Assembly: GCA_010909165.1 (NCBI GenBank)
Contig: MU008182.1
Span: forward strand, 1 to 64,000
Direction of reading: 5' to 3'
Length of the DNA stretch: 64,000 nt
Source of the DNA: Anthoceros angustus
Lineage: Eukaryota; Streptophyta; Anthocerotopsida; Anthocerotales; Anthocerotaceae
A program made the translations under genes and the position numbers. Position 1 is the stretch's first letter. The number at the start of each line of letters is the position of its first letter. Shown one piece after another: positions 33,278 to 45,783 of the stretch. The notes below the pieces were generated by a model that saw only the letters and a program-made list of their open reading frames with translations, was not told where the DNA came from and searched no databases.

Positions 33278-35827
33278 CTGTCCCAGCTCTGTCACAGCCC
33301 ACCACGCAAAATCACCTTTGGGCCGGCCGCCCAACTTCCATGTAACCCTCTAACGTACCACGCAGCAAAACCCACGTAAAACACAACTTACGTTCTCCAG
33401 ACACATGCCGCGACGAAAACACGTATGCCACACCGCCCAGCTCCTTCACCGACTCCACCAGCGTCACATACTTCCGCCGGCTCACCACATCAGAGTTTCT
33501 GCGAGCCACAAAAAAAGCTCAATCATTGCCCTCCCTTTCTTTTCACCACAACCCAACCACTCTTACCTGAACAGCTCGTCAGAAATCAGCAAAGTCTGCA
33601 CCGCCCCCTGCTCGTGTGCAGCCTCCACATGGCGAGGCCCATAAAATGCACGGCTTGGTTCCTGTGTGCACAAGCCTCCCAACACATCACCACCTATTCA
33701 ACAGGCCACCTGCCAAACCTTTCCCTCCCCTCCAGGCCCTTTACTCAATTTCCACAAATACTTACAGAGGAAAGCATTTTATAGAAATCATCCAGTGCCT
33801 TCACCTGCACATATCACACACCTGCTCACCACTTCGCTCCCCTCTTTTTCTCCCAAACTTTCACCACACCACAACCATGCTACAATGCGTCTACCTCCTT
33901 GGCTGCCTTTGTATCCTTAACCTGCATCATGATTGCAGGGGACGCCAGCAACTCCTTGAGGGCATGTCTGAACATTTTCCACAATCCACCTCAATACAAC
34001 CATCTTTGCATGCTTCATCCTTGCTGTGCTGCGCATACTGCAAAAACTCTTCGCACCCCATTCTTCCCATACGCACGCTCTACCTACTTGTAGCCAGATG
34101 AGGCATGACTTAGCACAATCTTCGACTTGTTCTCTATCAAAGCACGCAAATCTCGTCTCGAGGCTTCCAATAGCATATACTCATAGAACTGATCCTGAAC
34201 ATCCATCCAACAAAAACAGCCCCCCCTGCTCAACTTCCCCAACACAAACTGCATCTGCATCTTAACCCTTCACCACAACGGGTCCTACCTTGGTGAACCC
34301 TGGACTTGCTATGATCAAACATCGCACGACGGCAAAATCCACGTGGAGCAGAACAGCCTGTTGTCAGACTCTTATAGTTAGTACTCTGCTTGTGTCATTC
34401 AAGCCAAATTCCTTCTTCACAGCCTACTGCACCTGCAGTACATTCTTGAAGAACCCGCTCAATGCCTGCGGAGAGCAACAAGCCACGCCTTACTTACTGC
34501 ACCCAAACAAAATCGCACACGTCCACACAACCCACACCCACACCATTAACCACTCTGTCAATTCATCACCACATCCAACTTATATACATTTCTAACCTTG
34601 TCATAACCCGCAATAGCTGGGCCTCGTTTTCGTGGCATTGATGTTTCCACTCGAGCTTTGACAGTAGTTATACTGCCAAACTCACAGGCAATGCCGGGGG
34701 TGGGATGAGACATCATCCAATGCTTCTACTGATACACAAATCATAGAAAAAAAAACATACCTGGTTATGTTTCACCAAACGTACCTGGATCCTATAAGAC
34801 ACAGGTTTGCTAGACCCTCCTGCATCATCAAGGCTGCCAAGTCGGCACTGGCCCCAGCATCTGCACAACAAGGCATAACATGGATCACCCTGAATGGACA
34901 GACTCATGAAATACCGGTAACAAGAGGCGTATAACCTAGGGAAGAGAAACAACTTACCACAAGCTTGCGTGAGGGTTTCTGTGGCGAAAGAATCCCAGAC
35001 AGCCTACAGATTGAGATGCCGTAAGCACCACGTACTGAACTGGAATCATGCACTTTGGCCCTTTCCATACAAAAGGGAATCAAAGCTAGGGCATGAGACA
35101 AAAGACCTAAAACCTACCTTTCGTATGGAAAGGGTTCGTTTCTGCTCGATCTCTAGGGTATGATACGCTCCCAGCTGCAAAAAGATTTGATGCCATGTTT
35201 CCTTAGAGGACCAGCATACGAGGAGGGCGGGAAAGGGAAGACAGGCCCCTTAGGCCCCTGCATACCTTGACGTGGTCGTTTTCAGTAATGTTCTTCCCAC
35301 GGACGCGGAGAACAGCTGCCACGTTGTCGTAATCCACGTTCTGCAAATTCAGGTTACCTGTGCTCAAATTCTAGGGGTTGCAGTCACTGGCAATGAAGAA
35401 ATTTGTTCCCTTCGAGACTTCGAGAACACAGCGTACCTCAACCTCCACGCCAAGCTTAATCCGAATGCGCTCCGAGTCATTGGCCCCGGAGGAAGTCTCC
35501 TTGTGAATCTTCCTGTCAGTGTGGGTAGACGAATTTCAAACATAGCGATCCCGCTAGGAAGATGAAAATGATGACGATAGCAGCGCCCCCAGTACCATTC
35601 GTGCACCTGACTGTTACGGCGGAGACGACGTCCCCCTTGTTGATCAAGTTGTACACATGCCATAGATCATCAGACTCCTCAGGCAAAAGCTGCATGAATA
35701 AGCTGAGCAAGTGAGCGAGCAACCGTAGCGAGGGAGCAAAGACGGAATCGCCCACAGATATGTTGTAGAAAGTAACCTGCACATAGCCTGATTCTCCGTG
35801 CTTGAAATCCTGATTCACAAGCTTCAT
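33215..35827 (-). CDS. PELO: PELOTA, ribosome-rescue factor
   Basis: Sixteen small exons splice into an intact protein of about 380 residues, the usual length. Pelota (Dom34), an eRF1-like protein without the GGQ loop, works with the GTPase Hbs1 to split stalled ribosomes in no-go and non-stop mRNA decay. Exon 1 is 35777-35827 ([17 protein letters not shown]) and exon 2 is 35607-35689 ([15 protein letters not shown]). Later segments include [136 protein letters not shown], and the last exon ending [11 protein letters not shown]. Introns run from about 80 to 300 bp with GT-AG ends. PRKRGP is the conserved basic patch. It is divergent from the Myb gene, sharing a 424-bp upstream region. Confidence 0.95.
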
Positions 35828-36251
35828 GCTTGAGGATTTGGCCCTTGGCCGTCACCTCAGACGTAGAAGGGATGCCCACAAAGTCCGCGGCGCTGGGCCC
35901 TCCACTGCATCCATTAACAGTAGCACAACGAGCCTTGCCGGTTTTGCCCCCTGTGCGCATCCGAAGCCAGTGGAGTCACGGTATCCTCAAACGCCACCGA
36001 CGGAAACTGTGAGCAACGCTGGCAGTCGAACTTCTCTTGCTGGCTATGGCCGTGTCCTCTCCTGGGCGAGTTCAATTCAAATCGCGTCTTATTATCATTC
36101 TCGAGACATCCAACGCAAAGCCAGCATGTATCCATGGACCAGGGAAGAATGTTTCCATATATGTACATATGTATGTACATATAGCCCCGATGTATGTTTC
36201 CATATGTATTTACAATTTTGAAGTTATGAGTCGTCTTGCGTCTTCTCTCGA
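35828..36251. promoter_or_regulatory. Shared divergent promoter, PELOTA / TTF-I-like Myb
   Basis: Only 424 bp separate the two start codons, so both 5' untranslated regions and promoters must overlap or abut. A TATGTACATATGTATGTACA run lies at about 36160 to 36184, nearer the Myb gene. No canonical TATA box at a fitting distance was convincing for either gene. Confidence 0.6.
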
Positions 36252-38911
36252 ATGGAAAGGATGCTAGGAGAGGCATGCAGTGCGCGGACCAAGGGAAGGC
36301 GGCAGGCCAGTTCCAAGCTGCCTGGGCGAAGTGCAGTAGGAGATGATGCTGGGCTCGCGAGCGTGGCCAGGAAGCTTTTCTTCGTGTCAGAACATGGTCC
36401 GCCATCGCAGGCTGCAAGCGATGAGGCACCGGCACAGACACAGATACAGGCAAAGGCAGCCCCGGAGTCAGGCTCGTCTCGGGAGAAGCGCAAGGGGAGG
36501 GATTCAGCCAGCTCTGCCGCACTGCAAGAGTGTGGTCTTCATGGCACCGAGGAGCAGGCTCCGCAATCCGAACACGCAGGTGTCAAGAAGAGGCGCAGGA
36601 AGGACAAGTTCGGTGCAGCAAAGCTTGCAGATGCAGATGCAGATGCCGTGACAGAGGCCAGCTCAGGTGCACCGCTGGAGGCTCCGCGATCGGAACCCGC
36701 GGTTGACAAGAAGAGGCGCAGGAAGGACGAGCTCGAAGGCGCAGACCTTGCAATTGCGGATGCCGCCGTGACAGAGGACGGCCTAGCCGCATCTCGAGGG
36801 TCCGCTCCTCAAATCGTTGTGGCAGCGGTGTCCGCACTTGCCGGTGAGAAGAAGAGGCGGAGAAAGGACAAGTCCGAAGCTGCCAAGCTTGCTGCTGCAG
36901 ATGCCGTGACAGAGGGCATCTCCGGACTACCTGAAGATTCTGCTGCTCCTCAGGACAGTGCTGCAGCTCCATCCGAGCACGCAAGTGAGAAGAAGAGGCG
37001 TAGGATGGACAAATCCGGTGCAGCAGAGGTTGCATCTCCAGATGCCGTGACCGCCACACATGGCCAAGCGGCTCCTCAGACACCCTCCGCTCTGAAGCGA
37101 GCAAGCAACGGAATTTTGAAGCAGTCCAAAGGGACAACGCCGAAGAAGGTGCGGTTTCAGGAGGATCCGGTCGAGACACAGGCTTATGAAACCCTGCAAA
37201 ATCCAATATCTGCTGGTGAGGCACAAGATTGCGTGCACCGGCAGGACAAGGACGCCAACACGGACAAGGACACGGAAAGTCCTGCTGCTTCTGGTCACTC
37301 GCGGGAGTGTTGGTTTAAGGATAATAAGCGCAGGGACGTCCTCTTTGGCAGATTCTCTCCCGAAGAAGATGACATCTTGAAGCAAGCTGTGCGGGACTAT
37401 TTCGCAGTATGTAGCATTCCTACCTCTAACCCTTGTTCATGATCTTTGTTGTGTTGCCTGATCAATGTATGTCCAAATTCTTCTCAGGGGTGTGGCTGGA
37501 GCGAAGAAGACGGTCTAAGGAAGCTCCTGTCTGGGAAGGCACCCAAAGAGTGTGCTGGTTGCTGGGCTGAGATAGGTATCTCTCTGTCCTGTCTGTTTGT
37601 TACGGTCGGAGATAATCAGGGCTTCCTGGTGTTTAGAAGGAACTCTCACCACATTCTTGCAGGAGCAGAGGAAGTCCTTTGGCTCTTGATTTACTATTAC
37701 TGTCCTTTGCAGGCAAAAGTCTTCCACGCCGATCCCTGAAAGCTATCTACTCTCGGGCACAAAGGCTTTTGCATGAAAGTAACCATCTAGGGAAGTGGTC
37801 AGCAGAGGAGGAAGCAGCACTTATAAGGTAATTGAATGTGCTTCATCCTTCTCTCCGCGGTTTGAATGGTATCCACGTAACTTAGCCCATTGCCCGCATC
37901 TCGTGCAGGCTGCATGCTGAACACGGACCGAAATGGAAGAAGATCGCAGAGAAGCTGGGGAGATACGCATATGCTGCGAAGGACAAATGGCGAGATTTAA
38001 AGATTAAGGGAACGCGCCGAACCGGTTAGCAAGGTTTCCTTCCATTTAAGGTGATTGGCAAGCTCGAACTTTTGCATCGCCATCAGGTCCTTAAACTCGT
38101 CGACTGGTGTTTCATGACAGGACCATTTCTCCAGAGTGAATTGGAAACTGTTGCCACTCTGGTGCATAATTGCATTCGTGCTAAGGCTCAAATGACCCAA
38201 GATGGCGAGAAATTCGATCGTCGATTAGTATGATCCATTTGCTTTTTGTTTCATGGATGGATCTAGAGGGTGGATAGCAACCAGCAAGCGAATAACAACC
38301 ACCTTGGTATGGCAACAGATTCGTGAGGACATCAACTGGGACTCCATATCTGAGGCCTTGGGCACCCGTCCACACAGCATAGTTTGCAAGACCTGGTAGG
38401 TCTTCTCTTATTTCATCTTTCAGGTGTGCCATGTTGTGTTTTGAACGAGATGGTGTTTTCAAAACAGGTACGGGACTTTGCGGTCGTCCATGGTTGCGGA
38501 GGGACTGTGGGCCAACGTGGATGATTGCCTCCTACTGAAGAGGTGCGTCCCATGCATGTTGTGGCCAATGCACCCACGTCAAAAGCTCTCTCCCCCCCTC
38601 ACTTGCAACTGCTCACTGTTGTTGGCAGGTTACTGGAGTCTGGTGCATGCGCTGACGATGCTGTGGATTGGGATAGCCTTCTCGGGCACAGGTGAGGGAG
38701 AACGATAAGTGTGTTGTGCAACTAGCGGGCCACGTAGAGTGACAATTCTGAGATTCTGTATAGGGAGGGACACATCTGCAAACGGCGATGGGAGCAAATG
38801 GCAAAACATCTGGGTCCAGACCGTGTGCGGCCTTTTGAAGAGAAGCTACATCTGCTCCTGAAGCGCTATGCTCCAGATGTGCTGGCGGTGGTGCAGGGCC
38901 CGGCTGCGTAG
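36252..38911 (+). CDS. TTF-I/Reb1-like Myb-domain protein
   Basis: Nine exons; boundaries I can place: 36252-37406, 37488-37575, 37713-37827, 37909-38024, 38121-38227, a sixth from about 38276 to 38398, then three short exons to the TAG at 38909. Exon 1 encodes a disordered region with four repeats of about 41 to 47 residues, each with a KKRRRKDK-like core (near 36585, 36708, 36850, 36990), likely nuclear or nucleolar targeting. The rest carries Myb/SANT repeats: FSPEEDDILKQAV, GWSEEDGLRKLL, KWSAEEEAALIRLHAEHGPK, WKKIAEKLGRYAYAAKDKWR, GPFLQSELETVATLV, INWDSISEALGTR and HICKRRWEQMAKHLGPD. This layout matches the RNA polymerase I terminator TTF-I/Reb1/DMTF1 family, which binds DNA near rRNA genes; the exact role in plants is less clear. 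The frame is intact at about 670 residues. Confidence 0.85.
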
Positions 38912-39296
38912 CCGCCTTAGCATATGCCAACGTTATCAACAGATCTACCTACCGTATGTACATTTGTGGACACCGTACGCTTGATTAGAGCCGAGGTTTC
39001 GTAATTTCATCACGAGAGAAATTAAGTTGAGGTGTAATAATTAAATCTGCTTCTTGCATGCACCTACCTAGTACGGTTTGGTAGTATTGGCACGGCGAAA
39101 GCCGTTTCGCCGACCGCGAACGCGGACTACAAATCAGCACACCCCCCCCCGGCTGGTGCTGCGTGCAAGAGAATCCTTCCTCCTTTTTGCTTGCCTGTTC
39201 TCTCTCCTCTTTAGGGAGCCGATGGCCGAGGCCTGGTCTCCCTTCCGACATGTGAAGCTGCTTGCGTAGACAGCACGGGAGCCAAAGCTGGGCAGC

Positions 39297-42200
39297 ATGG
39301 GCGAGCGCGAAAGGGATCGCGACCGCGCTCGACCCTTCACAGACGCCGCATTGGCCTCGCTATGGATAGATTTTGTTCTGCTCCCCGACAAGCTGGAGGA
39401 GCATTTGGCCGGGCTAGCGTCTGGCTCGCTGGACGGGCCCCTCCCTGCGGATTTGATCACTATGTTGTTGGACCAGGTGCTGGTCAACCACAAGGCTGCG
39501 CTTGCCAGTGCCACCGGCTCCTCGGCCTCCAAGGACGGGGTATGTATTTTATGTGTATTCTTCATTTCCGTTCCTCTCTCATTTCTCCTCCTCTTGCAAA
39601 TCCGGTACTGTCTGTTTCAAATTGCTGCTTCTCTACATTGCATTCAACATTTGCTTATAGCTGCTCGTTCAACACCACCCCAGTCGGCCCGTCCCTCCTT
39701 TGGCCAGCGGGTTTCCCAGATCCTTGTCTGCTGCCGGCCTGTGTCACAGCCATGCCTGCATCGCTCACCAATTCCGGATTCCTCTTTGCTCTGCGCAACC
39801 CTCTTCTAGCTGGTAGAGACGGCACTCGGTTGCCTTGACGCCTCCCGTCGTTGCCTGTATTCTTGGGAAGTGCCGTGAAATCTCAGAACATGAACGAAAG
39901 TGTCCGCGCTGTGCCTTTCCATCTTCTTCCACCTCCGCAGACGTGTTTCTTTAAGCGAATTTGAGGCGAACTGACTTTGTTGCCTGGTGACGCTCTGAAG
40001 GTCCTTTGTATAGAAATTCGTTTTTTGAGACTGTAAGGTTTTCCACAAGAGTGTGGATAAATCACTGCACCATTGCGTGCACTATCGGAAGCTTTTCGCT
40101 CCCATATCTCTCCTCCGGTTCACCTGCTGGTGGCCAAAAGGTTGTCAATTGGCTAGCTGTCAAGGTACAGGTAGGTTATACCGTGTCTATTCTGTGAGCG
40201 GCCGGTGTTAGATTCTGTAGATATCTCTCTACAGTGTGTCTGTCACTCGCTATGGGAGTCTAAGGTAAGTTTTGATGTCCAGGAGAAGCCGAAGGGCTTG
40301 TGGGGAGGAAGAGCCACGAGGAGTCGACCTTGCATACTCCAGGATTTCCTCCTACCTCCAAGATTACTGCGGCACCATCCTGGCAGTAATGTGCCACTGT
40401 TATGATTTTTGTGAGATTGTCGTTCACTGAAGAATGGGGTTTGGGATTTTCACCAGAACAAGATTCTCACTTCATGGCTTGTATGTTGGGCAGTTTGCCC
40501 AAGGTGTTGAGGGAAGAACTCCGAACCCGCTGCTCGGGACTCATCCAGGCCATGCACATTTGTATGGCAGGCTCTCGTGCCTGGTGTGGCCGAGTGCAGA
40601 ATCTTCTTTTAAAAAATTGCCCTCTAATTTGACTTATTGTTGCATACTGCTATTCTCGTCAGATAGTGAATGGGGAGGATCGAGGTAGTGTGGAGTGAGG
40701 TACATGTATGAGTCCAAAAGAATGAGTTTACGTCGTGACCTTGCTGGCTGCTACCAACCCCTATGCCGGATTATCACATCAAATAAACTGCCCTGAACTG
40801 CGTCAATCTGCATGACGTGAATTGGCCTGACAATTTCGCTTATGGTTGGTTCTGTGGTACAGGATGGCCAGACTGCATTAAATGGGACAAGTAAAACTGT
40901 GGGCAAAACAACGGCCTTGTTATGCGAAAGAGCGGCCAGAGTGGCTGTTGCTGCAAACCTGTCACTTTCAGATATTGAGTCCTTGATATCTTCTCAACAA
41001 CATCAGTATCTTTTACTGAGAGCTCTAATGCAGCATGATCAAGCCAGATTACTAGTCCACGAGTGCAATCTGCATAGGTGGCGTATCCACAATTCACTTC
41101 ATGCTGCAAATGTGCACTCATTTGATGATCTTGCTGACCTGTTTAAGGCTCCAAGACCGGGAGTTGTTGATCCTGTGTCTACTAGAGCTGCGGGTGATTC
41201 TGTTACAGAAGAGGAAAGTTCTTCAGTTCATTTTTTGGAACGAGTTTTCTGTCAAGATGAGAATCAGATTGCAGCTCCTGCCAGTATGTCCAGGGATATT
41301 GAGGTCCAGCCTTTGAAGAAAGATGACGGTTTTGATGAAATTCCAAATGTTGGAAATGGAGGTCCTGTGAAGAAGTTACAGCTTTTCAGCATTGATTACC
41401 AGTGCAAGGCTTTGTTCGATGTTGCTGAGGCTCATTTCATGAGGGGGCGAATTGCAAGAGCTCATGCAATTTTTACAAAGTGTGGACAGCTTTTTGCATC
41501 ATCTTCGGATGTCCAAAGTGGGTGTAGGAAGCAACGACAGGTAGGGGTGCAGGAGGATAGGCTGGTTGGCTTTATAATAGCCTGTAGAATGCTGCTGGCT
41601 AAAGCGAACTCTCCAAACGGTGACCAAGATAGAGTGATAGATATCACAGCTTCCCCACTACCCGAACTTGGGGCTCCAACTCCTGCTCAATCGGCTGTCA
41701 TAGCCTGTGAGCAGAGTAGATGGCTTGCAAGGGAAAGTGGGAGAGGACTTTCCACGGAGAAGCAAGGACTGCATAAGCCTCTGTCCGTGACTGAACCAGC
41801 CAGTGAATTAGGCTTCAGATCCAAAAGGTGTGCTGAAGAAAGGGAGTCAGAGACATCCGTGAGTAAGAGGAGGAAATTGGAACTGCTGCAACCAAACCAG
41901 TTAAATCAGACCCAGTTCCCAGGGGAAATGGAAGATGTTAGAGGGGCTCCAGCTAGTACGGTTGATGGGCAGATGTCAGTAGGATTCTTGGAAGGGAGCT
42001 GCCTTGTCCGTGGGTGTGCCCAGGGAAGTAGGGGTGACCACCTTGTACCCTGTCCAGCAGCAGAGGAGACTGATGTCGCTCGAACAGTTGATTCGAGAGA
42101 TGCTGCAAGTCAGCAGGTGGGTCAAGAAATATTGCACCGGGAGACTAAAGATGCTTTTAGTGCTGCCAGCAGCATGCAGTCAGTAGCATGCAAGGAGATT

Positions 42201-44916
42201 GTCCAAACGTTTGTGGAGGACCTACCCAATGGGTTTTTATCTTGGGGCTATGCTCTGTCCGTTGAACAGGATCCAAACCTTCCAGCCTCTGTACAATGCC
42301 AACTTGCAGGCTGTAATATTGTACGTAGTGTTCTTGAAGGGGCTCCGGTTGAGTCATTCCTCCGTGTTAGCAACCGGTTTGAACATAGCGAGGTTGGCAT
42401 GGAGTTCTTTCTCAAGCTTGTGTTTTCTGCAAGAGGGATGGAAATAAAAACTTCAAAAAGAACTCTTAGATGTGTGAGAAGGGGTGCAAGCAAAGTAGGT
42501 CAACTGGCACAGCAATTTCTCACGCATGGAGTAGATGAAATGTCACAGGGAGTACTGGAGGGCGACTTGCTGGCTCAGCGGATGGATGAGCTGGCTATCT
42601 ACGCGTGTTGCATAATTGATCAGCCTTGGTGCTGGGCGTTAGCAACTTCCACTGGCTTCACCATACCTGCTGGTCTGACAGGATTGTGCGGAGATAGCAC
42701 CTCTGTGGAAAATTGGGAACAAGGTGCTGCAATTGGTCCACAGGGTGGTAAGGTGCGTGATGCAGGTGGATTGTCAAGCCAAGAAAGGTTGAGGTTTGGG
42801 ACTTCAGATCTAGATCCAGAGATCATTAAGGGGCGAGTCATGTTTGCACTAGTTCAAGCAGACTCTCTTTCAGAATTTGAAGCCATTGTATCAGATGCCA
42901 AGATATTCTTAAGCACCCAAGTTGTTGATGCGAAGGGACGCATGTATGGAGATAATGAGGTGTTCAGCAAACGGTGCATGACCTGCTCATATCAGTCCCA
43001 GGGAGGTAGTGCAACAGAACTCTGTGCTGTGTGTCGTGCTTCAGCTGATGGCAATTCAGAAACTCTAACAGCAAACATGGCTGGTATCTTGAGGCAGAGA
43101 GCTTTTGATGCCTTAGAGAACATGAAGGAGGTAGCGATAGCAAAGCGCTTGTATCAATTAGCAAAAGTGTGTGATCCGGGTGATTTTGATAGCGAGGTAA
43201 TGCTATGGTTAGTGGACAAGCTGATTCCAACAAAAAGTGTAGGAACAGATAACCGTAGCGAAGGACTTCCAACAGGTCTCAGAACTTTTTTTCTCCCTAG
43301 TTCTCACCTTGTGGAGTATGTCATTTTAAGTCTTATAGACAGGGAATCCTGGGTTTACTTGAGGGAATTTTGTCAGTGGTGTACAATGCTGCATAAGGAG
43401 ATGTCACATCCAGAACGAGGGCCTCAGAAGTTTCAGGGTGAGGGACATAAAAGCAAAGCCCGACCAGTATCTCTAGAGGGGGATCCTAGTATGGTGTTCG
43501 CTCATGTTGACATGCTAGCTAGCCACCGGAAGCAACTACAGACACTGAGGGTGGCCACGGCTTTGGGGGACTTGATGCCACTCTGTGAAGCAGCTGCTTC
43601 CAGGAATCATTCTAATGAGGAGGCAAGCAGACTTGGCTCTACTTTGTGGCAACGTTTTGAAGATTTTTTGTGTCTTCTTGTTGGGGTGGAGGTTACTAGC
43701 TCAGTCCAAGGACGCGAGGATTCCATGTTGAAACCACCATACCCTGGTGCAAAAGGTGTACCCCTTCTATCAAGGGTGCAAAATCCAGCAGTGCTCACGA
43801 GTTTGGCTAGCTTGACAGCGGGTTGGCTTCGGAGATGCAATGCTGCAGGCTTGACACCATGGGCCCCAGCTGTTGACAGGTACGGGGTCCTTGCGGCAGT
43901 GACAGGAGGAGCTTCGCTGCCTCCCCCTATTGGGTCCTTGCCCCATGCTGCTGCAATTTACCGACCTGTGCTGCCCAAGGTCTCGCCTGAGTTTGGTAGG
44001 GACTTGTTCAGAGTTTTGTTAGAGGGAATTGTGGCTTTGCCAGGAGAACCGGATGGAGGGAAGGAGAGGGGACATTGCTGGCTGCAAGGTCTCGCTGATT
44101 TAGCTTATGAAGATGAATTCTATGTGAAGGCTTTGCAGCTGTACCTTCAGGTGTTCTACCCATCTTGTTTCCCTGCAATAGGAGTGCGAATCCTTTCCCT
44201 TGTTTCAACACTGAGCAACTGCTGATGATCTACGAAATGTTGTTCAGATTCTGTGAAATGTTGACAATTGTGTGAGAAACTTGTGGCAGGCAGGTGCCAT
44301 CAGAAGTGCACATTACTGTGATTCCAGTTCCTCCATGCCAGGCGACATCTTTACTCAGGAAGTGGTATGTTCTGACCCGTTCTACCATGTCAGGCGCTGA
44401 GATATGCTGTGTTGTGAAGAAACTGAAAAAATGTTTTTCTCCTCCTTACACAGATCAGAAGAATGATAAATGCATGCAGAGCGATAGGAGGAGGTCTGCA
44501 GGCTGCCATTCTGTGTCAATGTCTCACGCCGCCAGACTATGAATCCGCTTTTCGTTATTTACAAGATAATTTTCCTATTTTGGATAAGGATGCCGCAGCA
44601 TACTTCCAATGTATCTGGGAGGTGCGCACTCTCCTTCAGTACGTCCTTGCTTGCCTTTTAAAGAAAGTGCTCGGACCGTGTTGTTAGATTCAGGACACTG
44701 AGTTTGGCTTTCGGTTGGGATTTGCAGGTTCCACTGCTTGAGCTTCTCGTCCATATGTATGAAAAGGGAGGGGATGAAGCACGCGTCAACATTCTTATTG
44801 GTTATCTTCAACATCCTGCGATGAACGTGCATAATCCACAAGCGATACGAAAGGCGCACATAACTTCAATGGAACAGCGGTTCCTGCAGCAGCTCTCACA
44901 AGAGCTTCTCGGATGA
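39297..44916 (+). CDS. INTS8: Integrator complex subunit 8
   Basis: Five exons, all joined in phase 0: 39297-39539, 40863-44150, 44290-44364, 44454-44621, 44728-44916, giving about 1320 residues (human INTS8 is about 995). INTS8 anchors protein phosphatase 2A in the Integrator complex, which cleaves snRNA and other nascent RNAs and attenuates polymerase II. Residues 20-35 give SLWIDFVLLPDKLEEHL, matching the human WFEF region that contacts the phosphatase. Later matches are YQCKALFDVAEAHFMRG, DRLVGFIIACRMLL, IVQTFVEDLP, CNIVRSVLEG, and a carboxy terminus with LQAAILCQCLTPPDYESAF and FQCIWEVPLLELLVHMYEKG. An insertion at about 41650-42180 has a two-part basic motif (RSKRCAEERESE ... SKRRK). 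Another region has CMTCSYQSQGGSATELCAVC. The first intron is 1.3 kb with no gene seen in it. Confidence 0.93.
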
Positions 44917-45783
44917 TGCAGAGAAGACGATCTGCCCAGTTGCGCTGTTGGTGTCACTGAGGGCTGCGCGGTATGCACATGCCTCACACTTCCCTGTGTT
45001 CCGTGTATGGATTTGCAATTGCTGATGGAAATGTGTCTGGTTAGGAATTCGGATCAGAATTCATCTCCTTGAAGTCTTCCACGTGACACTAGTGCTTCTA
45101 CACCAGAGGTATAGATAGGCTCCGAGCCCTGGTGTTTTTGGGTTCCGAAATGTTGGGGTTGGTTACCGTCATCTGTGCCGACGTCCTCAGTTGGCCTTTG
45201 TTCAACAGGCAAGCAAGCACGTCCTCAACTGGATGCAGGTCCCCGCATCCTTGAGCTTGAACTTCGCTGGACCCCAAGAGACTCTTCATCATGGTTGCCC
45301 GACCGGTATGCACGATGACTACCAATTGAAAATGGGGTGCGCATCGTGTCATATCTATTCCGGCTCTTATCTGATGTTAACGCATCTTACAGGTGAGACA
45401 CGGTTCCGATTTGTCGAGTTTAAAGCGAGGGGCGCTACCGTGCTGTTGGGCCATCGTGAGGTATAGGAAGATGTGTATCGCTTCTACATAGCTTCTAGCT
45501 CCCGAGACGGACCTGTGCCTCGGGCCTCGGCTGCTAGGCGGCGAGGCTGTGGTGGATGTGGAAGGTGAAAATCACTACAATCCATCCGCACGATTGTGAA
45601 TGTTTGTACAGTAATGTGGGACACACGTTGTGCCTAGATTTCGTTCCAAGTGCCGTCTGCCTAGTGTCGTGTGCGATTAAAGTTCGTAGGTTAGTTGCGG
45701 CATGCGCATAAGAAGCTGAAGGCTGAAAGATGTTTGTGAGACGGTTCGCCAAAGCAAGAGCAGGAGGTCCGTTCCAGACGGCC
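44917..45783. other. INTS8 3' flank, no gene recognised
   Basis: An open frame at 45191 to 45466 contains a cag|GTGAGA site and no domain I recognise. The rest is presumed 3' untranslated and intergenic DNA. Confidence 0.4.

Noticed and set aside
36583-37385. Minus-strand frames opposite the Myb gene
   Set aside because: Antisense shadows of the repeated basic modules in exon 1.
40006-40688. Possible extra exons in the first INTS8 intron
   Set aside because: Exon 1 and exon 2 join in phase and match animal INTS8 without a gap; frames here have no similarity I can see.
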